The position numbers and the translations under genes were made by a program. Source: Pararhizobium sp. (lineage in GTDB: Bacteria > Pseudomonadota > Alphaproteobacteria > Rhizobiales > Rhizobiaceae). Taken from it: a stretch of DNA of 64,000 bases. Below, piece by piece: positions 51,446 through 60,686 of this stretch (the stretch's first letter is position 1; each line of letters begins with the position of its first letter). The notes below the pieces were generated by a model. It was not told the DNA's origin. It made no database searches and saw only the letters and a list, made by a program, of their open reading frames with translations. The DNA lies in the NCBI GenBank assembly GCA_017794825.1, contig CP051237.1, positions 3,924,501 through 3,988,500 on the forward strand. Reading direction: 5' to 3'.

Positions 51446-53076
51446 GGCGTCACCGTTTCTCCTGCGTCTTCGAGAATAAGGTCCGCGCCCCTTTGTGCAA
51501 GCATGATGGTCGGCGCGTTGGTGTTTCCGGATGTGATGTTCGGGAAGGCCGAGGCGTCGACGACCCTGAGCGCCTCGACGCCGTGGACTTTCAGCCGGCT
51601 GTCGAGAACGGAATTTGCACTGTCAGACCCCATCCGGCAGGTGCAGGTCGGGTGGTAGTTGGTGGCGCCCCGCTCGGCGAAATCGGCATGGATCTCCTCG
51701 TCGGACATGGTCGACGGATCGGGCTGTTTCGCCCGCTTGACGAGCTTTCTTATCGTTGGCGTTTCGATCAGTTGTCTCAGAAGCCGTGCGCCGCGCAGAA
51801 CGGCCGCGCGGTCATCTTCCGTGGAAAGCGAGTTGGGACGAATGCGTGGCGGTGCATCCGGATCGGCCGAGGCGATGTCGATGCGGCCGCGGCTGGTCGG
51901 ACGACAGGGCTGAAACGAAAGCAGGAAACCGGGGGCGGGATCGAGTCGCGGCTTGTCGCCGCCGCCAGAGGAATAGGTCGCCGGATTGCAGTAGATCTGC
52001 ATATCCGGAAAAGCGCGTTCCGGACCGGATTTCAGAAAACCGCCGCATTGATTGATGCTCATGCTCAACGGTCCGCGCCGGGTGAGGGCATAGCGCAACG
52101 CCACCCATGCGCGGCCGTGCAGAGGATAGAGCATTCCGTTCAGCGACGGTTCGTTCGATTCGTAGAGATAGGTGATGGCGAGATGGTCCTGCATGCCGCC
52201 GCCGACTTCCAGCATGTCCTGCAGGACCTCGATCCCGGCCTCTCTCAAATGTTCGGCAGGCCCAAGGCCCGAGAGCTGCAGAAGCTTGGGGCTGTTGACG
52301 GCGCCGGCGCTGACGATGACCTCGCGATTGGCGAAAACCGTTTGCGAGCGCCCGGTCTTGCGGATCGATATCCCCGTCGCCTTTTTACCGTCGAACAGGA
52401 TCCTGTCGACCATCGCTTTCGTCAGCACGGTCAGGTTCGGTCTGCGCAGCGCGGGCTTGAGAAAGGCGCTCGCCGATGAACAGCGCCAACCCATCCGGGT
52501 GTTGTTGTGGAAGAAGCCCAGACCTTCCCACCTGTCGCTGTTGGTGTCCGATGTAATCGGCCATTGCGCCTCGCGCGCTCCTTCGATGAAACGAGCGGTG
52601 AGCGGGTGGACCTGATCGGTCTCGTCTGTGACCCACAGGGGACCATCGCCGGTCGTCTCCAGCCTGCCGTTAACGCGCCGCGCTTTCGTTTCCGTGCGCT
52701 CGAACACTGGCCGGACGGCGTCCCAGCCCCAGCCGGTCGCTCCGGCGGCCGACCAGTCGTCGAAATCCAGCGGCAGGCCGCGGCAATAGACCATGGCGTT
52801 GATCGAACTCGATCCGCCGAGAACACGACCGCGCGGCCAGTAGGCGACACGGCCGTTGAGACCGGGGTCTGGCTCGGCCGAATACATCCAGTTGACTGCG
52901 GGATTGCGGAAGGTGAAGCCGTAGCCGATCGGCACCTGAATGTCGGGACGCCGGTCGCCGCCGCCCGCCTCGACCAGCAAGACCGTATGGCGGCCGCTGC
53001 GCGACAGCCGTTCGGCGAGCACGCATCCTGCGGAGCCGGCGCCAACCACGACGAAATCAAATCTGGCCCCGTTCAT
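51442..53076 (-). CDS. GMC-family oxidoreductase (choline dehydrogenase-like)
   Basis: A 544-residue FAD enzyme: FDFVVVGAGSAGCVLAERLS (FAD fold), GGSSSINAMVYCRG (GMC signature 1), VSAGAVNSPKLLQLSGLGP (signature 2) and a C-terminal NYHPTCTCRMG with the catalytic His and DASAFPNITSGNTNAPTIM. ATG 53076 matches the family start and has GGAG eight bases upstream; a longer frame to 53184 does not. It oxidises an alcohol or a sugar. First gene of a three-gene unit with the enolase-type and alcohol dehydrogenase genes. Confidence 0.93.
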   Translation of the reverse strand: MNGARFDFVVVGAGSAGCVLAERLSRSGRHTVLLVEAGGGDRRPDIQVPIGYGFTFRNPAVNWMYSAEPDPGLNGRVAYWPRGRVLGGSSSINAMVYCRGLPLDFDDWSAAGATGWGWDAVRPVFERTETKARRVNGRLETTGDGPLWVTDETDQVHPLTARFIEGAREAQWPITSDTNSDRWEGLGFFHNNTRMGWRCSSASAFLKPALRRPNLTVLTKAMVDRILFDGKKATGISIRKTGRSQTVFANREVIVSAGAVNSPKLLQLSGLGPAEHLREAGIEVLQDMLEVGGGMQDHLAITYLYESNEPSLNGMLYPLHGRAWVALRYALTRRGPLSMSINQCGGFLKSGPERAFPDMQIYCNPATYSSGGGDKPRLDPAPGFLLSFQPCRPTSRGRIDIASADPDAPPRIRPNSLSTEDDRAAVLRGARLLRQLIETPTIRKLVKRAKQPDPSTMSDEEIHADFAERGATNYHPTCTCRMGSDSANSVLDSRLKVHGVEALRVVDASAFPNITSGNTNAPTIMLAQRGADLILEDAGETVTP

Positions 53077-53229
53077 GCTGCGACTCCGGCAGAAGGCGGT
53101 TCGAAGAAGCCACACGAATAATAGAGATGCAGGACACGGACAACCCGCAGTTTTTCGCCTCCTGCGTGTTGAGATCGCCGCCAAAATAGATCAAGGATGA
53201 ACAGAAGATTCACGGGCCGGGAGGAAGCT

Positions 53230-55026
53230 GTGCCGAATGTCATGCGTCGGGAGGAGATCGCCTTTCTCCTCTATGATTTTCTTGATCTGGAAAAGCTCGG
53301 AAGCAGGCCGCGATACGCCGAGGCCGGACGCGACGTCTACGATGCTATCCTGGAAAGCGTCGAGCGGATCGCCGAAGACAAGTTCGAACCGCACGCAGCC
53401 AAGGTGGACGCCAACGAGCCGACTTTCGACGGCGAAACCGTGTCGATCATTCCGGATGTGAAGGATGCGCTCGCGAGCTTCACGGAAGCCGGCCTGTTGG
53501 GCGTGAGCTTCGACGAGGCGTATGGAGGATTGCAGCTTCCCTATCTTCTCAATACGGCGATTTCTGCCTGGTTCGGCGCGGCGAATACGGGAACGCACGG
53601 CTATGCCGGCCTCACCATGGCTGCGGGCAATCTGCTGGCCGAACATGGCGATCAGGAGCAGAAGGAAATCTATCTCAAGCCGATGATCGAGGGCCGCTAT
53701 TTCGGCACGATGGCGCTGTCCGAACCGCATGCCGGTTCGTCGGTCGGCGACATTCGGACCCGCGCCAAGCCGCAGGACGACGGCCGCTATCTGCTCTTCG
53801 GAAACAAGATGTGGATTTCCGGCGCGGACCACGAAATGTCGGAGAACATCATCAATCTGGTGCTGGCGAAGATCCCCGGCGGGCCGCCCGGCGTGAAGGG
53901 CATTTCGCTGTTCATCGTGCCGCGCTACCTGATCGGGGCGGATGGTTCGCGCGGCGAGCGCAACGACATCAAACTTGCCGGCCTCAATCACAAGATGGGC
54001 AATCGCGGCACGGTCAATTGCGTGCTCAATCTCGGAGAGAACGGGGGCGCGGTCGGCTACCTCGTCGGCGAACCGCACAAGGGGCTCGCCCAGATGTTCT
54101 CGATGATGAACGAAATGCGGATTGGCGTCGGCCTGAGCGCCGCCGCGACCGGCTATACAGGCTACCTGCATGCGCTCGACTACGCCAAGGACAGGACACA
54201 GGGACGGCCGCTCACCGACCGCGATCCGTCTTCGCCGATGATCCCGATCATCAGGCACGCCGACGTGCGCCGCATGCTGATGCAGCAGAAGGTCTATACG
54301 GAGGGCGCGCTGGCGTTGTGTTTCTTCGCTGCGAGCCTTTTCGACGAAGCCGAATCGGGAGACGGCGAGGCGGCTGAAGAGGCCGATACGCTGCTAGAGA
54401 TGCTCACGCCGATCGTCAAATCATGGCCATCGGAATTCGGCCTGCGCGCAAACGAAAGCGCTGTCCAGGTGTTCGGCGGCGCCGGCTATACCCGCGACTA
54501 TCCTGTCGAACGTCTCTATCGCGACAATCGACTCAACCATATCCATGAAGGCACGCGGGGCATCCAGGGGCTCGATCTGCTTGGCCGAAAGGTCCCTATG
54601 GAAGGCGGCAAGGCCTTCCGGCTTTTGATGAAAAAAATCTCGGAAACAGTCGCGGAAGCATCGCATGCCGAGGCGTTGAGGGAAAGCGCGCAAGCCCTTG
54701 AAAAGTGGTCGCGACTTGCCGCCGAAACGACGGCGTCCATGGGGGCGAAGGCCGGGGAAGTCGACGCCGAAACCTACCTCGCCAACGCCACGATCTATCT
54801 CGACATGCTCGGCCACGTGGTGGTCGGATGGCTGTGGCTGAAACAGGCGCAGGCGGCGCTCAGGGCAATCGAGACCGGAGGGGCGGCGAGCGACGCCTAT
54901 TACGATGGAAAAATAAAGGCTTGCCGGTATTTCTTCCGATACGAAATGCCGGTGATCGAGAGCCAGTGCGCGCTGCTCGTCACCATGGACCGGACTTGCC
55001 TGGAGATGGATGAGACCGGTTTCTGA
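53230..55026 (+). CDS. Acyl-CoA dehydrogenase (long form with C-terminal extension)
   Basis: A 598-residue acyl-CoA dehydrogenase: MALSEPHAGSSVGDIRT (FAD/substrate loop), KMWISGADHEMSENIINLV, KMGNRGTVNCVLN, QVFGGAGYTRDYPVERLYRD and HIHEGTRGIQ with the catalytic Glu. The extra C-terminal domain (about 480-598) is that of the DUF1974/AcdA-type long forms. The start is GTG 53230, with GGGAGG five bases upstream. It feeds electrons to ETF during acyl-CoA beta-oxidation or amino-acid degradation. It is divergent from the GMC gene. Confidence 0.93.
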   Translation: MPNVMRREEIAFLLYDFLDLEKLGSRPRYAEAGRDVYDAILESVERIAEDKFEPHAAKVDANEPTFDGETVSIIPDVKDALASFTEAGLLGVSFDEAYGGLQLPYLLNTAISAWFGAANTGTHGYAGLTMAAGNLLAEHGDQEQKEIYLKPMIEGRYFGTMALSEPHAGSSVGDIRTRAKPQDDGRYLLFGNKMWISGADHEMSENIINLVLAKIPGGPPGVKGISLFIVPRYLIGADGSRGERNDIKLAGLNHKMGNRGTVNCVLNLGENGGAVGYLVGEPHKGLAQMFSMMNEMRIGVGLSAAATGYTGYLHALDYAKDRTQGRPLTDRDPSSPMIPIIRHADVRRMLMQQKVYTEGALALCFFAASLFDEAESGDGEAAEEADTLLEMLTPIVKSWPSEFGLRANESAVQVFGGAGYTRDYPVERLYRDNRLNHIHEGTRGIQGLDLLGRKVPMEGGKAFRLLMKKISETVAEASHAEALRESAQALEKWSRLAAETTASMGAKAGEVDAETYLANATIYLDMLGHVVVGWLWLKQAQAALRAIETGGAASDAYYDGKIKACRYFFRYEMPVIESQCALLVTMDRTCLEMDETGF

Positions 55027-55061
55027 TACCCGGTTCTCGTTGAGCTGCCATCTCATTTTTC

Positions 55062-55108
55062 GCCCGCACGGACGTGCGGGCCGCTGGATGCCGGATCAAG
55101 TCCGGCAT
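55062..55108. repeat. Two adjacent palindromes (possible dispersed alphaproteobacterial repeat)
   Basis: GCCCGCAC/GTGCGGGC (55062-55069, 55074-55081) is directly followed by ATGCCGGA/TCCGGCAT (55088-55095, 55101-55108, loop TCAAG). The second resembles short GCCGGxTCAAGxCCGGC palindromes scattered through many alphaproteobacterial gaps. The pair follows the acyl-CoA dehydrogenase stop by 36 bases and could terminate its transcript. The remaining gap to 55298 is AT-rich and contains AATTCA-A-TGAATT (55125-55137) but no gene. Confidence 0.55.
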
Positions 55109-55298
55109 GAGGGAATATATAGTTAATTCAATGAATTGAGGCGATTTATGCGACGGTGAGGGATTCTGCTCCGCTGTGTCGCCATGATTCAATGTATTAT
55201 TTAGATCTGGTATGGAAATGGTAGTAATATCAAATTCTTGAGACATATTGATCATAATCTGAATCATTCACGAAGACGGGGACTGATCAACTTGTCCG

Positions 55299-55327
55299 TT
55301 GACAAGTTCCCGACCTTCTCTCATCCT
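55299..55327 (+). promoter_or_regulatory. Predicted promoter of the thiamine operon
   Basis: TTGACA (55299-55304), a perfect -35, and CATCCT (55322-55327) 17 bases later. Transcription would begin near 55334, right where the riboswitch starts. The -35 overlaps an inverted repeat AACTTGTC-CGTT-GACAAGTT (55289-55308), which may be a second control site. The -10 is weak. Confidence 0.5.
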
Positions 55328-55335
55328 TGACGCTT

Positions 55336-55433
55336 CACCAGGGGGGTCCCGACAAGGGGCTGAGATACTGCTGGCGCAAGCAGCGCAGTGACCCGATGAA
55401 CCTGATCCAGTTCATACTGGCGTAGGGACGGTG
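55336..55433 (+). promoter_or_regulatory. TPP riboswitch (THI element)
   Basis: The conserved elements are all present: GGGGCTGAGAT (55356-55366), ACCCGATGAACCTGATCC (55391-55408) and CATACTGGCGTAGGGA (55413-55428). CACC (55336-55339) pairs with GGTG (55430-55433) to close the structure. It lies 125 bases upstream of thiC. TPP binding would lower expression of the thiCOSGED operon. Confidence 0.96.
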
Positions 55434-55505
55434 CGGAAGCTGCCCGGGTCTCAACCCCGCTTTCGGAAACGACGAGAGTCCTTCCTGAATCCGGCAAGCC
55501 TCTTT

Positions 55506-55552
55506 CTCCTTTCGACGTCGAACTGGGTCTCCAATGCAAGCGAGCAAAGGAG
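55506..55552 (+). promoter_or_regulatory. Possible anti-Shine-Dalgarno/SD hairpin before thiC
   Basis: CTCCTTT (55506-55512) is complementary to AAAGGAG (55546-55552), the ribosome site of thiC, across 33 bases. No T-tract terminator is seen after the riboswitch, so TPP control is probably at translation through this or a related pairing. Confidence 0.5.
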
Positions 55553-55558
55553 GCTCCC

Positions 55559-57397
55559 ATGACTGCTCCCATCAACCGGTCCGGCGCTACGCCGACCGTC
55601 ACCACCGGCGCACTGCCGGCTTCCCGCAAGGTCTACAAGGCTGGCAGGCTGCATTCCGGCCTGCGCGTTCCCATGCGCGAGATCGCCGTGCATCCGACCT
55701 CAGGCGAACCGCCGGTTACGGTCTACGATTCTTCCGGACCCTACACCGATGCCGACCGCACGACCGATATCGGCGCCGGCCTGCCGCGGGTCAGGGAAGC
55801 GTGGATAAGAGAACGCGGCGGCGTCGAAACCTACGAGGGCCGCCACGTCAAGCCAGAGGACAACGGCTTTGTCGACGGCAAGCGGCTGACACCGGAGTTT
55901 CCGGTTCGCAACGCGCCGATGCGTGGTCGCGACGGCAGAGCCGTCACCCAGATCGCCTACGCCCGCGCCGGCGTCATCACACCGGAAATGGAATTCGTCG
56001 CGATCCGCGAAAATCTCGGTCGCGAGAAAGCGCTTGAGGCTGGATACGACGGAGAGCGTTTTGGCGCGGTGATCCCCGATCACGTGACGCCGGAATTCGT
56101 GCGCAGCGAGGTGGCGCGCGGCAGGGCGATCATTCCCGCCAACATCAACCATCCGGAATCCGAACCGATGATCATCGGCCGGAATTTCCTGACCAAGATC
56201 AACGCCAATATCGGCAATTCGGCGGTTACGTCATCCATGGCCGAGGAGGTCGAGAAGATGGTGTGGGCGACGCGCTGGGGCGCCGACACTGTCATGGATC
56301 TTTCGACCGGCCGCAACATTCACAACATCCGCGAATGGATCATCCGTAATTCGCCCGTACCGATCGGCACCGTGCCGATCTACCAGGCGCTGGAAAAGGT
56401 CGGCGGTGTGGCGGAGAACCTCGACTGGCCGGTCTTCCGCGACACGCTGATCGAGCAGGCGGAGCAGGGCGTCGACTATTTCACGATCCATGCCGGTGTT
56501 CGACTGCACTATATCCCGCTGACCGTCGACCGCGTCACCGGCATCGTTTCGCGCGGCGGCTCGATCATGGCGAAGTGGTGCCTGCATCACCATCGCGAAA
56601 GTTTCCTCTACGAGCATTTCGAAGAGATTTGCGACATCTGCCGGATGTACGACGTGTCGTTTTCGCTGGGCGACGGCCTGCGGCCGGGTTCGATCGCCGA
56701 CGCCAACGACGCGGCGCAGTTCGCCGAACTGGAGACGCTGGGCGAGCTCACCCGCATCGCATGGGCGAAGGACTGCCAGGTGATGATCGAGGGGCCGGGT
56801 CATGTGCCGATGCACAAGATCAAGGAGAATGTCGACAAGCAGCTTGAGATCTGCGGCGAGGCGCCGTTCTACACGCTCGGGCCGCTCACGACCGACATCG
56901 CGCCGGGCTACGATCACATCACCAGCGCCATCGGCGCGGCGATGATCGGCTGGTTCGGCACGGCGATGCTCTGCTACGTGACGCCGAAGGAGCATCTGGG
57001 CCTGCCCGACCGCGAGGACGTGAAGACCGGCGTGATCACCTACAAGATCGCGGCGCATGCCGCCGATCTCGCCAAGGGGCATCCTGCGGCGAAGATCCGC
57101 GATGACGCCCTGTCGCGGGCGCGCTTCGAGTTCCGCTGGGAGGACCAGTTCAACCTGTCGCTCGATCCGGAAACGGCGCAGAACTTCCACGACGAGACGT
57201 TGCCGAAGGAGGCGCACAAGCTCGCGCATTTCTGCTCCATGTGCGGACCGAAATTCTGCTCCATGCGCATTTCGCACGATATCCGCGCCGAGGCGCAGAA
57301 GGAGGGAATGGCGGCGATGGCGCAGAAATATCGCGAAGGCGGCGACCTCTACATGGCTCCCGAGGCGCTGGAGAAAGCCGGGGAGCAGGAGCTGTGA
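55559..57397 (+). CDS. thiC: Phosphomethylpyrimidine synthase ThiC
   Basis: A 612-residue radical-SAM enzyme that turns aminoimidazole ribotide into HMP-P. The N-terminal extension is followed by PVTVYDSSGPY and the (beta/alpha)8 core (RGRAIIPANINHPE, MIEGPGHVPMHKIKENVDKQ). The C-terminal cluster motif is CSMCGPKFCSM (CxxCx4C). The length fits the non-truncated bacterial form. AAAGGAGG lies before the ATG. First gene of the operon, downstream of the TPP riboswitch; its stop overlaps the GTG of thiO. Confidence 0.97.
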   Translation: MTAPINRSGATPTVTTGALPASRKVYKAGRLHSGLRVPMREIAVHPTSGEPPVTVYDSSGPYTDADRTTDIGAGLPRVREAWIRERGGVETYEGRHVKPEDNGFVDGKRLTPEFPVRNAPMRGRDGRAVTQIAYARAGVITPEMEFVAIRENLGREKALEAGYDGERFGAVIPDHVTPEFVRSEVARGRAIIPANINHPESEPMIIGRNFLTKINANIGNSAVTSSMAEEVEKMVWATRWGADTVMDLSTGRNIHNIREWIIRNSPVPIGTVPIYQALEKVGGVAENLDWPVFRDTLIEQAEQGVDYFTIHAGVRLHYIPLTVDRVTGIVSRGGSIMAKWCLHHHRESFLYEHFEEICDICRMYDVSFSLGDGLRPGSIADANDAAQFAELETLGELTRIAWAKDCQVMIEGPGHVPMHKIKENVDKQLEICGEAPFYTLGPLTTDIAPGYDHITSAIGAAMIGWFGTAMLCYVTPKEHLGLPDREDVKTGVITYKIAAHAADLAKGHPAAKIRDDALSRARFEFRWEDQFNLSLDPETAQNFHDETLPKEAHKLAHFCSMCGPKFCSMRISHDIRAEAQKEGMAAMAQKYREGGDLYMAPEALEKAGEQEL

Positions 57398-58377
57398 CCA
57401 TCCTGATCAAGGGGGCCGGGGTCGCCGGCCTCGCCCTTGCGGCTGAACTCGCAAGGCGAGAGGTCGCGGTGGCTGTGACCGATCCGGAGCAAAGCCTCCT
57501 CGGCAACGCCTCCGCCATGGCGGGGGGAATGCTGGCGCCCTGGTGCGAGCGGGCGAACGCGGAAGAAGAGGTGCTGACGTGGGGCAGGGACGCCGCCGAC
57601 TGGTGGGACGATATGCTGCCGGGCGAGGTGACCCGGAACGGAACGTTCGTCGTCGCGCCGGGACGGGACAGGGCGGAACTGGCGCGGTTCGCCGAACGGA
57701 CATCGGGCCATGCGGTGATCGACGCCGACGGAATCGCGGAGCTGGAGCCGGACCTGGCGGGTCGCTTTCGCCATGCGCTGTTCTTCGAAGGCGAGGCGCA
57801 TCTTGACCCGCGGCGGGCATTGCCGGGGCTGGTCGACATGCTGAAAAGCCGCGGGGTTCGATTTCACTTCGGCGAAGCCCCGGGGGCTTCTGACCATGCG
57901 GCCGACTGCACGGGCTTTGCGCGGGCGGCGGACGATCCCGACCTGCGCGGCGTGCGCGGCGAGATGCTGATCCTGCGGACCGCCGAGATCAGCCTGTCGC
58001 GACCGGTGCGTCTGCTTCACCCGCGTTTCCCGGTCTATGTGGTTCCGCGACAGGATCACTGCTTCATGGTCGGGGCGACGATGATCGAAAGCAGCCGGGC
58101 GGGACCGGTTTCCGTGCGCTCGATGATGGAGCTCATGAACGCAGCCTACAGCCTGCACCCGGCGTTCGGCGAAGCCGAAGTGGTCGAAACCGGCGTCGGC
58201 GTTCGCCCGGCCTATCCCGACAACCTGCCGCGGGTGAAAATCGACGGCGGCGTGGTTTCCATCAACGGGCTCTACCGCCACGGCTTTCTGCTGGCGCCCG
58301 CCATGGCCAGGCAGGCGGCCGATCTTCTCTGCGAACAGATATCAGGAATGGAGTTGCGCAATGGAACTCACGGTTAA
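57394..58377 (+). CDS. thiO: Glycine oxidase-like FAD enzyme ThiO
   Basis: A 327-residue FAD oxidoreductase: TILIKGAGVAGLALAAELAR (FAD fold), MAGGMLAPWCE near residue 45 and the C-terminal GLYRHGFLLAPAMARQ, matching ThiO. It oxidises glycine to the imine needed for thiazole synthesis in organisms without ThiH. The start is GTG 57394 inside the thiC stop, with GGAGCAGGAG before it; the longer frame to 57241 overlaps thiC. thiS starts within its last 17 bases. Confidence 0.93.
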   Translation: MTILIKGAGVAGLALAAELARREVAVAVTDPEQSLLGNASAMAGGMLAPWCERANAEEEVLTWGRDAADWWDDMLPGEVTRNGTFVVAPGRDRAELARFAERTSGHAVIDADGIAELEPDLAGRFRHALFFEGEAHLDPRRALPGLVDMLKSRGVRFHFGEAPGASDHAADCTGFARAADDPDLRGVRGEMLILRTAEISLSRPVRLLHPRFPVYVVPRQDHCFMVGATMIESSRAGPVSVRSMMELMNAAYSLHPAFGEAEVVETGVGVRPAYPDNLPRVKIDGGVVSINGLYRHGFLLAPAMARQAADLLCEQISGMELRNGTHG

Positions 58378-58558
58378 CGGCGAACGGCATGACGTCGTGG
58401 CCTCAACGCTCGCCGACCTCATGGACGCGCTCGATTACCACGGTGAATGGCTGGCGACGGCCGTCAACGGCGAACTGGTCAAGGCGTCGCGACGGTCCGA
58501 GCGGCAATTGCGGGACGGTGACCGGATCGAGATCCTGTCGCCGATGAAGGGAGGTTAA
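58361..58558 (+). CDS. thiS: Sulfur carrier protein ThiS
   Basis: A 65-residue ubiquitin-like protein ending in MKGG, the Gly-Gly tail that is adenylated and thiocarboxylated. MELTVNGERHDV is the usual start. GGAG lies seven bases upstream. It carries sulfur for ThiG. Confidence 0.95.
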   Translation: MELTVNGERHDVVASTLADLMDALDYHGEWLATAVNGELVKASRRSERQLRDGDRIEILSPMKGG

Positions 58559-58561
58559 GTC

Positions 58562-59338
58562 ATGCTGGAACTTTATGGTCGGGCGGTGTCCTCGCGCCTG
58601 CTGCTTGGAACCGCGAACTACCCTTCGCCCGCCGTGCTGCAGCGGGCGGTGCGCGAAGCGGGCGCGCAGATCGTGACGGTGTCGCTGCGCCGGGAGATCG
58701 CCGGCGGCAGCGGCCGGGTTGGCGGTTTCTGGTCGCTGATCTGCGATCTCGACGTGCAGGTTTTGCCCAACACGGCCGGCTGCCACTCGGTCAAGGAAGC
58801 CGTGCTGACCGCGCAAATGGCGCGCGAGGTGTTCGGCGTGAACTGGATCAAGCTCGAAGTGATCGGCCATCATGACACCCTGCAGCCGGATGTCTTTGCG
58901 CTGGTGGAAGCCGCGCGAATCCTGATCGACGACGGCTTCGAGGTGTTTCCTTACACGACCGACGATCTGGTGGTCGCCGACCGGCTGCTCGACGCGGGAT
59001 GCCGGGTGCTCATGCCCTGGTGCGCGCCGATCGGTTCGGCCCGAGGGCCGGTCGACAAGGATGCGCTCAGAAGCCTGCGCGCCCATGTTCCGGACATTCC
59101 CCTGATCGTCGATGCCGGAATCGGGCGCCCGTCGCATGCGGCCGCGGTGATGGAACTCGGTTACGACGCCGTGCTTCTCAACACCGCCGTCGCGGCGGCC
59201 GGCGACCCCGTCGCCATGGCGAAAGCCTTTGCGCTGGCGATCGAGGCGGGACATCTCGCGGCCGGCGCACAGCCGCTCGAACCGCGCGACGTCGCCGTGC
59301 CTTCGACGCCGGTGATCGGCAAGGCGGTGTTTTCGTGA
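58562..59338 (+). CDS. thiG: Thiazole synthase ThiG
   Basis: A 258-residue TIM-barrel protein. The Schiff-base lysine is in WIKLEVIG; NTAGCHSVKEAV, MPWCAPIGSARG and VDAGIGRPSHAA are family motifs. It joins the glycine imine, DXP and ThiS thiocarboxylate into the thiazole phosphate. GGGAGG lies before the ATG, 3 bases after thiS. Its stop overlaps the GTG start of thiE. Confidence 0.95.
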   Translation: MLELYGRAVSSRLLLGTANYPSPAVLQRAVREAGAQIVTVSLRREIAGGSGRVGGFWSLICDLDVQVLPNTAGCHSVKEAVLTAQMAREVFGVNWIKLEVIGHHDTLQPDVFALVEAARILIDDGFEVFPYTTDDLVVADRLLDAGCRVLMPWCAPIGSARGPVDKDALRSLRAHVPDIPLIVDAGIGRPSHAAAVMELGYDAVLLNTAVAAAGDPVAMAKAFALAIEAGHLAAGAQPLEPRDVAVPSTPVIGKAVFS

Positions 59339-59940
59339 CGCTCGATCCCTTCTACCTCATCGTCGACAGCGCCGCCTGGATCGAGCGGCTCGTACCGCTC
59401 GGCGTCAGGCTTGTACAGTTGCGGATCAAGGACGCCGCGGAGGCGGAGCTGCGCGGCGAAATCCGGAAGGCGCGCGATCTCTGCCGCGCCCATGGCTGCC
59501 AGCTGATCGTCAATGATTACTGGCGGCTGGCGATCGAGGAGGGATGCGACTTTGTGCATCTCGGTCAGCAAGATCTGGCCGAAGCCGATTGTCCCGCGAT
59601 CAGACGCGCCGGATTGCGGCTTGGGATCAGCACCCACGACCACGAGGAACTGGAAACGGCGCTTTCGGCCGAGCCGGACTATGTCGCGCTTGGTCCGATC
59701 TATCCGACCCGGCTGAAAAAGATGAAGTGGGACCCGCAGGGGCTCGATCGCATCGCGGAGTGGAAGACGCGGATCGGCGACCTGCCGCTGGTCGCGATCG
59801 GCGGGCTGACGCCCGATCGGCTGGATGGCGTGTTCGCGCATGGCGCCGACTGCGCGGCGGTGGTGACCGACATCACGCTCAACCCCGTTCCGGAAGCGCG
59901 GACTGCGACATGGATCGACACCACCGCGCGATGGCGATGA
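59335..59940 (+). CDS. thiE: Thiamine-phosphate synthase ThiE
   Basis: A 201-residue TIM-barrel enzyme: VQLRIKD (phosphate/pyrimidine site), LIVNDYWRLAIEEGCDFVHLGQQDL, GISTHDHEE and ALGPIYPTRLKKM, then VAIGGLTPDRLDGVFAHGADCAAVV. It couples HMP-PP and the thiazole phosphate. It starts at GTG 59335 in the thiG stop; the longer frame to 58999 lies inside thiG. The TKTK-like loop reads TRLKKM, as in some rhizobial forms. Confidence 0.93.
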   Translation: MTLDPFYLIVDSAAWIERLVPLGVRLVQLRIKDAAEAELRGEIRKARDLCRAHGCQLIVNDYWRLAIEEGCDFVHLGQQDLAEADCPAIRRAGLRLGISTHDHEELETALSAEPDYVALGPIYPTRLKKMKWDPQGLDRIAEWKTRIGDLPLVAIGGLTPDRLDGVFAHGADCAAVVTDITLNPVPEARTATWIDTTARWR

Positions 59941-60686
59941 GGCCGCATGTGCTGGTCGTTGGTGGAACCGATTCTTCTGGCGGCGCCGGCGTGACGCGCG
60001 ACGTGGCGACGCTGGCGGCTTTCGGCGTTGCGGCCTGTCCGGCGATCACGGCCGTGACCGCGCAGACCCACTGTGACGTGAGACATGTCGAAGCGGTGTC
60101 GGCGGACCTGATCCTGCAGCAGATGGCGGCGGCGTCTGAGGAAAACCCGATCCGTGCGATCAAGATCGGCATGCTGGGACATTCGGAAGCCATCCGCGCC
60201 GTCGTATCGTTTCTGGAAGACCACAGAGACATTCCGGCGGTGCTCGATCCGGTTCTTGTCAGTTCGTCGGGAGGCCGGCTGACCGACGAGGCGGCGATAG
60301 ACGATCTGGGAAATCGTCTAATGCCGCTTTGCAGTCTGGCGACGCCCAATCTTCCCGAACTGGCGTGTCTGCTCGGAGAGCCGGAGGCGAAATGCGCATC
60401 TGAGGCCGAACGTCAGGGCGGGGCGCTTTTGAGGCAGGGCTGCCGGGCCGTGCTGGTCAAGGGCGGGCACGCCGGCGGAGACGTCGCCATAGACATGCTG
60501 TTTCGTCGCGACAGCGAACGGATAGCGTTTTCGGCCTCCCGGTTGAACGGATCGTTGCGCGGGACCGGCTGCATGCTGGCGAGCGCGATCGCCGCCGGTC
60601 TGGCCAGCGGCGAAAGCCTTGAAAGCAGCATCCGGTCGGCGAAAGCCTATGTCTTCGACCGGATCGCGGAGGTCGCTACAGGTTGA
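59937..60686 (+). CDS. thiD: Hydroxymethylpyrimidine (phosphate) kinase ThiD
   Basis: A 249-residue ribokinase-fold kinase: GGTDSSGGAGVTRDVATLAAFG at the start, IKIGMLGHSEAI, LDPVLVSSSGGRL, VLVKGGH and the anion-hole motif GTGCMLASAIAAGL. It phosphorylates HMP and HMP-P. The start is ATG 59937 (ATGA overlap with thiE) or ATG 59931. Last gene of the operon; its end overlaps that of the convergent cysN/C gene by 11 bases. Confidence 0.94.
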   Translation: MRPHVLVVGGTDSSGGAGVTRDVATLAAFGVAACPAITAVTAQTHCDVRHVEAVSADLILQQMAAASEENPIRAIKIGMLGHSEAIRAVVSFLEDHRDIPAVLDPVLVSSSGGRLTDEAAIDDLGNRLMPLCSLATPNLPELACLLGEPEAKCASEAERQGGALLRQGCRAVLVKGGHAGGDVAIDMLFRRDSERIAFSASRLNGSLRGTGCMLASAIAAGLASGESLESSIRSAKAYVFDRIAEVATG

